The translations under genes and the position numbers were made by a program. A DNA stretch of 33,962 nt from Pseudomonadota bacterium (lineage in GTDB: Bacteria > Pseudomonadota > Gammaproteobacteria > Xanthomonadales > Rhodanobacteraceae), in contig JAKAZT010000011.1 in the NCBI GenBank assembly GCA_021815695.1, forward strand, positions 1 to 33,962. The letters run 5' to 3'. Positions 23,117-31,575 of the stretch are shown here, piece after piece. Within the stretch, counting starts at the first letter, position 1; each line of letters starts with the position of its first letter. The notes below the pieces were generated by a model. The model worked only from the letters and a program-made list of their open reading frames with translations, was not told where the DNA came from and searched no databases.

Positions 23117-23986
23117 TCAACCGTTGTACAGCGTGCCGGTATTGACTACCGGCTGGGTGCCGCGTTCGCCGCACAGCACGACCAGCAGGTTGGACACCAT
23201 CGACGCCTTGCGCTCCTCGTCCAGCTTGACCTGGCCGCCCTGCTCGAGGCGTTGCAGGGCCATCTCGACCATGCTGACCGCACCTTCGACGATCAGCATG
23301 CGCGCGGCGATGATCGCGCCGGCCTGCTGGCGCTGGAGCATCGCCTGGGCGATCTCCTGCGCATAGGCGAGGTGGCTGATGCGCGCCTCGACCACCTGCA
23401 CGCCGGCTTTGCCGAGGCGGGTCTGGATCTCGTCGCGCAGGTGCGTATTGATCACCTCGCCGTGGCTGCGCAACGAGGGCTTGCTGTCGTCGTGGGCGTC
23501 GTAGGGATAGCTCTGCGCCATCTGCCGCAGCGCGGATTCGGACTGGATCTGCACGTAGTTTTCGTAGTTGTCGACCTGGAACACCGCCTCGTAGGTATCG
23601 ACCACCTGCCAGACCACCACGGCGGCGATCTCGATCGGGTTGCCGTCGAAGTCGTTGACCTTGAGCTTGGACGACTCGAAGTTGCGCACGCGCAGACTCA
23701 AGCTGCGCTTGGCGTAGAACGGATTGGTCCAGCGCAGGCCCTCGTCGCGCGCGGTGCCGGCGTAGCGTCCGAACAGCTGCAGCACCTGGCCCTGGTTCGG
23801 CTGCACCTGGAAGAAACCCTTGTTGAGGAACATCCACAGCGCGAACAGCACCACCGCCGTGATGCCGGCGCCCGCGTCCTGGCGGTCGAGCCCGTCGAGG
23901 AACAGCGCGGCGATGCCGGACAGGGCGAGCAGCGACACCAGCAGCATCGGGATGCCGGACAGCGAAAGACCCTTGCGTTCGTTCAT
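23117..23986 (-). CDS. SPFH (Band 7 / prohibitin-flotillin) domain membrane protein
   Basis: The 289-residue protein has two hydrophobic N-terminal segments (about 10-30 and 42-56). An SPFH domain (about 58-235) follows: FQVQPNQGQVLQLFGRYAGTARDEGLRWTNPFY, SLRVRNFESSKLKVNDFDGNPIEIAAVVVWQVVDTYEAVFQVDNY. It continues with a helical region ending LAYAQEIAQAMLQRQQAGAIIAAR. SPFH proteins form ring-like oligomers on membranes, often with proteases or lipid domains. The stop is 122 bp before the ribbon-helix-helix gene. The ATG at 23986 lies 23 bp downstream of a tandem 11-bp repeat that probably controls the operon. The exact role is unknown. Confidence 0.92.
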   Translation of the reverse strand: MNERKGLSLSGIPMLLVSLLALSGIAALFLDGLDRQDAGAGITAVVLFALWMFLNKGFFQVQPNQGQVLQLFGRYAGTARDEGLRWTNPFYAKRSLSLRVRNFESSKLKVNDFDGNPIEIAAVVVWQVVDTYEAVFQVDNYENYVQIQSESALRQMAQSYPYDAHDDSKPSLRSHGEVINTHLRDEIQTRLGKAGVQVVEARISHLAYAQEIAQAMLQRQQAGAIIAARMLIVEGAVSMVEMALQRLEQGGQVKLDEERKASMVSNLLVVLCGERGTQPVVNTGTLYNG

Positions 23987-24009
23987 GGCAGACCCCCGGA
24001 TCGTGGGTG

Positions 24010-24031
24010 AAAGATATCATAAAGATATCAT
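24010..24031 (-). promoter_or_regulatory. Tandem 11-bp operator-like repeat upstream of the SPFH gene
   Basis: Two perfect copies of AAAGATATCAT (plus strand) stand head to tail, each with the palindrome GATATC, spaced about one helical turn. On the minus strand the junction also reads TATGAT, a possible -10 hexamer, but no good -35 was found. Tandem half-sites spaced this way suit a ribbon-helix-helix regulator, and such a protein is encoded in this operon. Confidence 0.6.
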
Positions 24032-24113
24032 CACGCGAGTGCGATCCGGTTCCGGACTCGCCGAAGAGCCCGGGCATCGCCAGCCGCCGTCGGTCGGGAG
24101 CGGGGACGCCGCT

Positions 24114-24473
24114 TCAGGGTTTGCCGTAGCGCTTTTCGTACTGGCCGCCGCTGAATCCGAGGCCGATCCGGCCAGGGCCGGACCACGCCACCGGATGCCG
24201 CAGCACGCCGGGGTGTTCGCGGATCAGCAGGGTCCACTCGGGGTCGCTGGCGGGGTCACGACGCACCGAAAGCAGGCGTTGCCAGGCTGCGCCGCCGCGA
24301 TCCACCAGTGCCTCCCAGCCGCCCGCGGCAGCGGCCCAGGCGCGCAGGGTGTCGGCATCCGGCCGCGACAGCTGCAGATCGACGAAGTCATGCACATGCC
24401 CGAAACGCTGCAGCCAGCGTCGCGCCTTGCCACAGGTGTCGCAGGAGGCGAGCCCGTACAGGGTCAGTCCCAC
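24114..24473 (-). CDS. Spx/ArsC-family protein, second (diverged) copy
   Basis: The 119-residue protein is an ArsC/Spx/YffB-family thioredoxin-fold protein. The N-terminus LTLYGLASCDTCGKARRWLQ has a CXXC, followed by FVDLQL and a middle helix rich in Trp/Ala (LRAWAAAAGGWEALVDRGG). It is paralogous to the gene just upstream, but the C-terminal RPVV motif (used in substrate or thiol chemistry in the family) is changed to HPVAW. I start at the GTG at 24473, which aligns with the start of the upstream copy; a TTG 27 bp earlier is possible. The start is 4 bp after the upstream stop. Neither arsenic genes nor an RNA-polymerase-binding role is indicated. The function is unknown. Confidence 0.8.
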   Translation of the reverse strand: MGLTLYGLASCDTCGKARRWLQRFGHVHDFVDLQLSRPDADTLRAWAAAAGGWEALVDRGGAAWQRLLSVRRDPASDPEWTLLIREHPGVLRHPVAWSGPGRIGLGFSGGQYEKRYGKP

Positions 24474-24477
24474 GCGC

Positions 24478-24828
24478 TCAGGCCCCGAACCGTTCGGCAA
24501 AAGTCTTTTCGCTGAAGCCGACGCTCACCCTGCCGTCGCGGACCACGACCGGGCGCTTGACCAGCGTCGGAAAGGCCGCGATCAGCGCCAGCCACTCGGC
24601 GTCGCTCGTCGCCGCCTTCTGCGCGCCGCCGAGGCTGCGCCAGGTGGTGCCGGCGCGGTTGACGAGCTTTTCCCAGCCCAGCGTCTGCGCCCAGACTGCG
24701 AGCGTGGCCGGCGCGATGGGCTGTGCGCGATAGTCCGTGAAGCGGTAGTCGATCCTGCGCGAGTTCAGCCAGTCGCGGGCCCTGATGCAGGTGCTGCAGC
24801 GCTCCAGTCCGTACAGTTGCGTGACCAT
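24478..24828 (-). CDS. Spx/ArsC-family protein (YffB-like), first copy
   Basis: The 116-residue protein is an ArsC/Spx/YffB-family protein with N-terminal VTQLYGLERCSTCIRARDWLNSRRIDYRFTDYR containing a CXXC. Other motifs are LGWEKLVNRAGTTWRSL and the conserved KRPVVVRDGRVSVGFSEKTFAERFG C-terminus. YffB-like genes are often next to dapD in gammaproteobacteria, and here the gene lies 47 bp after dapD. The family is annotated as arsenate reductase-like, but no ars genes are near and such a role is unproven; a redox or glutathione-linked role is more likely. The ATG at 24828 is the first conserved start. Confidence 0.9.
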   Translation of the reverse strand: MVTQLYGLERCSTCIRARDWLNSRRIDYRFTDYRAQPIAPATLAVWAQTLGWEKLVNRAGTTWRSLGGAQKAATSDAEWLALIAAFPTLVKRPVVVRDGRVSVGFSEKTFAERFGA

Positions 24829-24875
24829 GGCTGGTGCCGCGGCGGGTGTCGGGATCTGCCGCTGACGACGCATGC

Positions 24876-25686
<811 letters not shown>

Positions 25687-25700
<14 letters not shown>

Positions 25701-28365
25701 GGCGATGGCTCGGGTTCGGGGCGGCGGACGGATCGAGGCGTTCGTGCAGCGCTGTATTCAAAGCCTGCTGCCGGGCGCCGTCGAGGGCGCGGTCGGCAGC
25801 GTCGGTCAGCTCGAAGAAATCTTCCGCACGCTCGCCGAACGTGGCGATGCGCGCATCATGCACGCGCACACCGGCGGTGCGAAAGGCTTGGGCGATGTCC
25901 GCCAGCAAGCCCGGGCGGTCGGTGCAGACCAGCGCCAGCCGGGTGCGGCCATTCGGGTTCTGATCGAACTCGATGCGCGGCGCGCGCTGGAAGTGGCGCA
26001 GTCGTCGCTGCGGCGCGTGTCGCGGCGCGCGCACCCGCAGCGGATCGGCGAGCGCGGCCAGCAGTCGCCGGCGCAGCTCCTCGGCGCGCTCGGGACTGGC
26101 TGCGGCCTGGGTGTCGGCCTCGAGCAGCAGAAAGCTGTCCAGCGCCAGCCCGTCGCGAGTGCCGAGCACGCGCGCTTCCAGGACGCCGAAGCGCAGGCGC
26201 TCGAAGGTGGCGGTGATCGCCGCGAACAGGCCGTCGCGGTCGGGTGCACAGACAAAGACCTCGCTGGCGCCGCGCAGCGAGTGCGGCAGGACCGCCACCA
26301 CCGGCAACGAACCCCCGGCGTGCAGCAGCGCCTGCGTCTGCCAGGCGATCTGCGCCGGTCGCTGGCGCAGGAAGCTCGCCGCAGGCCATTGCGCCCAGAT
26401 GTCGGCCACGGCCGCCTCGGTGACGCCCGCGGTGGCCAGCAGGGCGCGCGCCTGCGCCTGCGCCGCGCGCGCGCTGACCTCGTCACCGGCGGGTTCCGCT
26501 TCCTCGCCCAGCAGGCGTTGGCGTGTGGCGCGGTAGAGATCGGCCAGCAGGCGATCCTTCCAGGCGTTCCACAATTTCGGGCTGGTGCCGATGATGTCGG
26601 CGACGGTCAGCAGGTACAGATCATCCAGGCGTCCGGGGTCGCCGACCTGGGCGGCGAAGCGGCGCACCACGTCGGGGTCGCCGATGTCCTGGCGCTGCGC
26701 GGTGACGCTGAGGAGCAGGTGATGGCGCACCAGCCAGGCGGCACGTTCGATGTCGGTGACCGGCAGCCCCAGGCGGGCGCCGAAGGCGCGCATCTCGTCG
26801 GCGCCCAGTTCGCTGTGATCGCCGCCGCGTCCCTTGGCGATGTCGTGGAACAGTGCCGCGAGCAGCAGCAGATCTACGCGCTCCAGCGCGGCGTAGCGCT
26901 CGCAGGCGAGCGGAAACTCCGCGCGCGCGTCCGTTTCGGCGAAGCGGGCGAGATTGCGCAGCACGCGCAGCGTGTGCTCGTCGACGGTGTAGACGTGAAA
27001 AAGGTCGTACTGCATGCGCCCGGCGACGCGCGCGAACGCCGGCAGCAGGGCGCCGAGCACGCGCTGGCGGTTCATCTCGATCAGGGCCGGCACGGCGACC
27101 GCGCCGCGCGCCAGCAGGGCGCGGAACGCCGCCAGCGCGCCGGCATGGGTGGCCAGCGCGGCGCCGTGCATCGCCAGTGCGCGCTGCACGGCGCGCATGG
27201 CAACCGCGCTGCAGCCGTCGATGGACTGGTATTCGGTTGCGACGGCGAACAGACGCACCAGCGCCGACGGATCGCGTTCGAACAGTGCCGGATCGAGCGG
27301 CTCGAGGCGCGAGCCGCGGCGCTGGAATTCGGCATCCACCGGTTGCGCGGGCGGCAGCGGGTGCAGGCGTTCGTCCATGCGCGCGATGATCTGTGCGCCC
27401 AGCCGCTCGATGCTGCCGGCGGCGCGATAGTAGGCCTGCATGAACTGCTCGACGGCCAGGTTGCCGGCATGCTCCTCGCGAAAACCGAGACGCTCCGCCA
27501 GCGCGCGCTGATGATCGAACAGCAGACGTTCCTCGGCGCGTCCGGCGGCGAGATGCAGCGCGGTGCGATCGCGGCGCAGGACCGCCTCGGCCGCTTCCAG
27601 CGCAGCGCCCTCGGCCGGATCGAGCAGGCCCGCCGTGATCATCGCGGTGAAGTCCGGCGCGCCGGCGAGGCGTCCGCCCAGCCAGCGCAGCAGGTCCAGC
27701 GTGCGAAGTCCGCCCGGGCCATCCTTCAGATCGGGCTCGAGGTTCTGCACCGTGTCACCGCGGCGTGCGTGGCGGCCGGCCTGTTCGGCGCGCTTGGCGG
27801 CGAGAAAGGTCGTGGGTGGCCACAGCGCAGGATCGTCGCGCAGCGCCTGCAGGACCGCATCGAGAGCCGCATCGCCGGCGATGCGCCGCGCATCCAGCAG
27901 GCTGGTGTACACGCTGAGGTCGGCGGCCGCCAGCGCGCGACACTGGGCCGGATCGCGCAGGGCGTGGCCGGGCTTGAGGCCGATGTCCCACAGGCAGGCG
28001 ACCAGGGCCTCGATGCCACGCGCATGGGGTGCGACGGCATCGCCGGCCAGCGCCAGCAGATCGACGTCGGAGCAGGGAAACAGCAGGCCGCGGCCAAAGC
28101 CGCCCACCGCATACAGGGCCAGTGAGGCCGGCTCGCCGAGACAGGCGGTCCACGCATGCGCGACCACCTGTTCGATCAGCCGGGCGCGGCGTGCCGCCAA
28201 AGCCGTGGCATCGGCACCCTGATCGAAGCAGGCCGCCAGATCGCGCGCATCGTCAGCCAGCAACTGGCGCAGCGCGAGACGCGCCTGCGTCGAGACGCCC
28301 GAGCGCGGAACCGCGGCCGGCAGGCGCGGCAGGGGCGGCAGCGTCACGCGTGCCGCGGGGGCCAT
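25687..28365 (-). CDS. glnD: GlnD, bifunctional PII uridylyltransferase/uridylyl-removing enzyme
   Basis: GlnD senses glutamine and adds or removes UMP on PII proteins, controlling nitrogen assimilation. The 892-residue protein (E. coli 890) has a nucleotidyltransferase domain with [17 protein letters not shown] at residues 88-104. An HD phosphohydrolase domain ([19 protein letters not shown], around residue 505) follows, then two ACT domains near 690-780 and 805-880 ([32 protein letters not shown]). All key motifs are intact. The ATG at 28365 lies 5 bp after the map stop and the 3' end overlaps dapD by 14 bp, giving a map-glnD-dapD operon. An open frame continues upstream, but it is map in another phase. 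Confidence 0.97.
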
Positions 28366-28370
28366 CGCCG

Positions 28371-29138
28371 TCAGGCCGCGTCGGGCCAGGGTGTGAGGAT
28401 CTCGAAGCCGGTGTCGGTGACCGCCACGGTGTGCTCCCACTGCGCCGACAGCGAGTGGTCCCTGGTGACCACGGTCCAGCCGTCGGGCAGCAGGCGCGTG
28501 TGCGGCTTGCCGGCGTTGATCATCGGCTCGACCGTGAACACCATGCCCTTCTCGATGCGCATGCCGGTGCCGGGCTTGCCGTAGTGCAGCACCTGCGGAT
28601 CCTCGTGATAGACGCGGCCGATGCCGTGGCCGCAGTACTCGCGCACCACCGAGAAGCCGGCGCCCTCGGCGTGCTTCTGGATCGCATGACCGATGTCCCC
28701 CAGGGTCGCGCCCGGGCGCACTTCGGCGATGCCCAGCATCATCGCCTCGTAGGCATTGTCCATCAGCCGTCGGGCGAGGGTCGGCGGCTGGCCGACGCTG
28801 TACATGCGGCTGGTGTCGCCGTGGTATCCGTCCTTGATCACGGTGACATCGATGTTGACGATGTCTCCATCGCGGAGCGTCTTGCCCGGGCTGGGAATGC
28901 CGTGGCAGATCACGTGATTGACCGAGGTGCACAGGGTCTTGGGGAAGCCGCGGTAGCCGACGTTGGCCGGCACCGCGCCCTGCACGTTGACGATATGGTC
29001 GTGGGCGATGCGGTCGAGTTCCTCGGTGGTCGCGCCGGCGCGCACGTGCGGCACCAGCAGCGCCAGCACCTCGGCGGCGAGGCGTCCGGCGACGCGCATC
29101 CTTTCGATCTCTTCGGCGGTCTTGAAGGTGACGGGCAT
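28371..29138 (-). CDS. map: Methionine aminopeptidase, type I
   Basis: Map removes the initiator methionine from new proteins whose second residue is small. The 255-residue protein matches E. coli Map (264) nearly end to end. The five metal ligands are in VNIDVT (Asp97 equivalent), GDTSR (Asp108), GHGIG (His171), TVEPMI (Glu204) and QWEHT (Glu235). The catalytic His is in CHGIP. The start [24 protein letters not shown] is typical, at the ATG at 29138. glnD starts 5 bp downstream. The gene is divergent from rpsB, the usual arrangement in gammaproteobacteria, with a 312-bp gap between them. Confidence 0.97.
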   Translation of the reverse strand: MPVTFKTAEEIERMRVAGRLAAEVLALLVPHVRAGATTEELDRIAHDHIVNVQGAVPANVGYRGFPKTLCTSVNHVICHGIPSPGKTLRDGDIVNIDVTVIKDGYHGDTSRMYSVGQPPTLARRLMDNAYEAMMLGIAEVRPGATLGDIGHAIQKHAEGAGFSVVREYCGHGIGRVYHEDPQVLHYGKPGTGMRIEKGMVFTVEPMINAGKPHTRLLPDGWTVVTRDHSLSAQWEHTVAVTDTGFEILTPWPDAA

Positions 29139-29450
29139 GAGCGGGGTTTCCGTTGCGGCAGCTTGTCCGGACTGGGTCCGGCAGGCTATCATTTCAAGGA
29201 TTTGCGAAGGCGGGGCGATGCCCGTGATCGCAAAGCACACGCGATTGTAACCGCGCCGCGGCACGATCGCGGGGGCATTCCGCCCCAATCCGCACACGCA
29301 TCGGCACCGTTTCCGGGGTGCCTTGCCGCCGTTCCGGTTCGCCCTGCCTCGCCCCGCGAGCAGGGTACCCGGATGCCGCGGCGGGGTCGGCGACGGGGAT
29401 GCGTGGAGGTCCCAACCCCCGGATCCCATGGATCCAGCAAGGAGTTCACC
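29139..29450. other. Intergenic region between divergent map and rpsB, 312 bp
   Basis: No gene is seen. The gap should hold the divergent promoters and the long untranslated leader of rpsB. A candidate plus-strand promoter (29163-29192) is listed separately. A hairpin GGCACC...GGTGCC (29303-29322) lies within the putative leader. In gammaproteobacteria S2 is known to repress its own mRNA through a leader structure, so this leader is a candidate. I could not match it to a known structure by eye. Confidence 0.5.
29163..29192 (+). promoter_or_regulatory. Candidate promoter for rpsB-tsf
   Basis: TTGTCC (29163-29168) is followed after 18 bp by TATCAT (29187-29192), five of six -10 bases matching. 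The leader would be about 250 nucleotides. The short inverted repeat CCGGAC/GTCCGG (29167-29181) overlaps the -35 and spacer. Confidence 0.4.
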
Positions 29451-30368
29451 ATGCCTCAGGTCACCATGCGTCAGATGCTCGAAGCGGGCGTCCATTTCGG
29501 TCACCAGACCCGTTACTGGAATCCGAAGATGGCACCGTACATCTTCGGTGCGCGCGGCAGGATTCACATCATCAATCTGGAAAAGACGCTGCCGCTGTTC
29601 GGCGACGCCATGAACTATCTCTCCGGTCTGGCGCAGAAGCGCGGGTCGGTGCTGTTCGTCGGTACCAAGCGCTCGGCGCGCGAGGCGATCGAGGTCGAGG
29701 CGCAGCGCTGCGGCATGCCCTATGTCTCGCAGCGCTGGTTGGGCGGCATGCTCACCAATTTCCGTACCGTCAAGCAGTCGGTGTCGCGGCTGAAGGAACT
29801 CGAGGCCGCAGAGACCGACGGCAGCTTCGAAAAGCTGGTCAAGCACGAGGTGCTGGCGCGTCGCCGCGAGCGCGACAAACTGCAGAAATCCCTGGGTGGC
29901 ATCAAGAACATGAATCGGCTGCCGGATGCCCTGTTCGTGATCGACATCGGGCACGAGAACATCGCCGTGCTGGAAGCCAAGAAGCTGGGCATTCCGGTGG
30001 TGGCGGTGGTCGACACCAATTACGACCCGGCGCTGGTGGACTACGCCATTCCGGGCAACGATGACGCCATCCGTGCCGTGCAGCTTTATGCCCGTGCCGC
30101 CGCCGATGCCGTGCTCGAGGGCAAGGCCGCTTCGCCGGCCGCTGCCCAGGGTGACGGCGACGAGTTCGTCGAGCTCGACGCCGAAGGCAACCCGGTCGCC
30201 AGGGACGAGGAGGGTTCGCGTCGCAAGGCGCCTGCGCGGCGTGCGCCGGGCAAGAAGGACGCTCCGCGCGGCGCCCGCCCGCCGCGTGCCGGTGGTGGCA
30301 GCAGCCACGGTCGTGATGCCGCGGCTACCGGCCCGGGCGTCAGCACGGGCTCCGAAGCGAGCGAATAA
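29451..30368 (+). CDS. rpsB: 30S ribosomal protein S2, with extended C-terminus
   Basis: S2 is a late-assembling 30S protein that helps anchor S1. Residues 1-237 are canonical: [69 protein letters not shown]-like [46 protein letters not shown]. From about residue 238 comes a tail of nearly 70 residues, first acidic ([10 protein letters not shown]) then Arg/Lys/Pro/Gly-rich ([16 protein letters not shown]). Total length is 305, against 241 in E. coli. The ATG at 29451 follows AAGGAG. tsf follows after 57 bp. The map gene is divergent upstream. Confidence 0.97.
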   Translation: MPQVTMRQMLEAGVHFGHQTRYWNPKMAPYIFGARGRIHIINLEKTLPLFGDAMNYLSGLAQKRGSVLFVGTKRSAREAIEVEAQRCGMPYVSQRWLGGMLTNFRTVKQSVSRLKELEAAETDGSFEKLVKHEVLARRRERDKLQKSLGGIKNMNRLPDALFVIDIGHENIAVLEAKKLGIPVVAVVDTNYDPALVDYAIPGNDDAIRAVQLYARAAADAVLEGKAASPAAAQGDGDEFVELDAEGNPVARDEEGSRRKAPARRAPGKKDAPRGARPPRAGGGSSHGRDAAATGPGVSTGSEASE

Positions 30369-30382
30369 GCATCCGCATCCGG

Positions 30383-30401
30383 CGCGCCGCACGGCGGCGC
30401 G
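30383..30401 (+). promoter_or_regulatory. Perfect 8-bp hairpin between rpsB and tsf
   Basis: CGCGCCGC (30383-30390) pairs with GCGGCGCG (30394-30401) around an ACG loop, between the rpsB stop and the tsf ribosome site. It lacks a T-run, so full termination is unlikely. It could set the relative amounts of S2 and EF-Ts by mRNA stability or partial termination. Confidence 0.5.
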
Positions 30402-30425
30402 TCGTCACGCAGGAGGATTCACGCA

Positions 30426-31304
30426 ATGCAGATTTCCGCACCAATGGTCAAAGAACTGCGCGAGCGCTCCGGCGCCGGCATGATGGAATGCAAGAAGGCG
30501 CTGACCGAGGTCGGTGGCGAGATGGACGCCGCGATCGAGTGGCTGCGCAAGCAGGGCCTGGCCAAGGCCGACAAGAAGGCCGGTCGCATCGCCGCCGAGG
30601 GCCGCATCGTGGTTGCCGCCGCGGGTGGTCGCGCGGTGCTGGTCGAGATCAACTCCGAGACCGACTTCGTCGCCAAGGATGACAACTTCCTCGCTTTCGC
30701 CGCGGCTGTCGCCCAGGCAGCCCTGGCTGCGGGCGCCGCGGATGCCGAGGCGCTCAAGGCGGTCAGGCTTGCCTCCGGCGAAACCGTCGAGGAAGCGCGT
30801 GCCGCGGTGATCGCCAAGGTCGGCGAGAACGTGCAGGTGCGGCGCCTGGCGCGCATCGACAGCCCGGACACCGTGGCTGCCTATGTGCACGGCGGACGCA
30901 TCGGCGTGCTGGTCGAACTCAAGGGCGGCAGCGAGGAACTGGCGCGCGGCGTGGCGATGCATGTTGCAGCGATGAATCCGCCGTACAACAAGGCTGCCGA
31001 CGTGCCGGCAGCGTTTGTCGCCAAGGAAAAGGAAATCGAACTGGCCAAGATGTCGGAAAAGGACAAGGCCAAGCCGGCCGCGATCCTCGAGAAGATCATC
31101 GCCGGCAAGATCGCCAAGATCGTCAACGAGAACACGCTTTACGGTCAGCCTTATGTCCTCAACACCGAGCAGACGGTCGAGGTGGCGGTGAAGGCCGCCG
31201 GCGCCGAGGTGATCGGATTCCAGCGGCTCGCGGTCGGCGAGGGCATCGAGAAAAAGGAAGAGGATTTCGCCGCCGAGGTGATGAAGCAGGCTGGCCTGGC
31301 CTGA
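30426..31304 (+). CDS. tsf: Elongation factor Ts
   Basis: EF-Ts exchanges GDP for GTP on EF-Tu. The 292-residue protein (283 in E. coli) has the N-terminal UBA-like domain with the signature [52 protein letters not shown]. The [14 protein letters not shown] core loop contacts EF-Tu, and the C-terminal [36 protein letters not shown] block completes the match. The ATG at 30426 follows a perfect AGGAGG site. It is cotranscribed with rpsB and ends before an intrinsic terminator 22 bp downstream. pyrH, which usually follows tsf, is not next here. Confidence 0.98.
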   Translation: MQISAPMVKELRERSGAGMMECKKALTEVGGEMDAAIEWLRKQGLAKADKKAGRIAAEGRIVVAAAGGRAVLVEINSETDFVAKDDNFLAFAAAVAQAALAAGAADAEALKAVRLASGETVEEARAAVIAKVGENVQVRRLARIDSPDTVAAYVHGGRIGVLVELKGGSEELARGVAMHVAAMNPPYNKAADVPAAFVAKEKEIELAKMSEKDKAKPAAILEKIIAGKIAKIVNENTLYGQPYVLNTEQTVEVAVKAAGAEVIGFQRLAVGEGIEKKEEDFAAEVMKQAGLA

Positions 31305-31325
31305 GCTTCACTGACACGGAATCGG

Positions 31326-31352
31326 GAGGCCGCGCATCGTCGCGGCCTTTGC
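31326..31352 (+). terminator. Intrinsic terminator of rpsB-tsf
   Basis: AGGCCGCG (31327-31334) pairs with CGCGGCCT (31341-31348) around a six-base loop and is followed by TTTGCGTTT. It begins 22 bp after the tsf stop. Confidence 0.85.
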
Positions 31353-31501
31353 GTTTCCGGTGCGGTCGATGTAGGCATCGGATGACGCGCTCCGTCGATT
31401 ATCGCCGGCAGACCCGGGCCGGCATGTCCGCCATGGTGTCGAGGCCACGCGCAGCGCGCCGCAGGATGCGGCAGGCAGGATGCCCCGCCGCGCGAGGTTC
31501 G

Positions 31502-31527
31502 TCGGGCCGCACGGGGTTGCGGCCCGA
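31502..31527. terminator. Second hairpin between convergent genes, possible bidirectional terminator
   Basis: TCGGGCCGCA (31502-31511) pairs perfectly with TGCGGCCCGA (31518-31527) across a six-base loop. On the plus strand TTTCGTT follows; on the minus strand, where it lies 48 bp past the SUMF1-domain gene, there is no T-run. It may still stop transcripts from either side. Confidence 0.55.
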
Positions 31528-31575
31528 TTTCGTTCCGACCCAGGGGTTTGTTGTCGCGCGCGCCGTGCCCGCGGG

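Larger units (their letters stand above)
31305..31575. other. Intergenic region between convergent tsf and SUMF1-domain genes, 271 bp
   Basis: The region contains the tsf terminator near its left end and a strong 10-bp hairpin near its right end (31502-31527). In between I see no convincing gene, RNA or promoter; small open frames lack ribosome sites and coding character. Confidence 0.6.

Noticed and set aside
22812-23986. Toxin-antitoxin pair from the ribbon-helix-helix gene and SPFH gene
   Set aside because: The SPFH protein is a membrane scaffold and no small toxin-like protein lies beside the ribbon-helix-helix gene; DUF4177 is not a known toxin.
24114-24828. Arsenate resistance operon from two ArsC-family genes
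   Set aside because: No arsR, arsB/acr3 or other arsenic gene is near, and the family includes Spx and YffB proteins with other roles; neighbouring dapD fits the housekeeping YffB context.
28366-28932. N-terminal extension of 189 codons before GlnD
   Set aside because: It lies over map in another frame; the start at 28365, 5 bp after the map stop, gives the usual GlnD length.
29167-29181. Inverted repeat CCGGAC/GTCCGG as a transcription-factor site
   Set aside because: Six-base GC palindromes with short loops are common in this GC-rich sequence, and no known consensus was matched.
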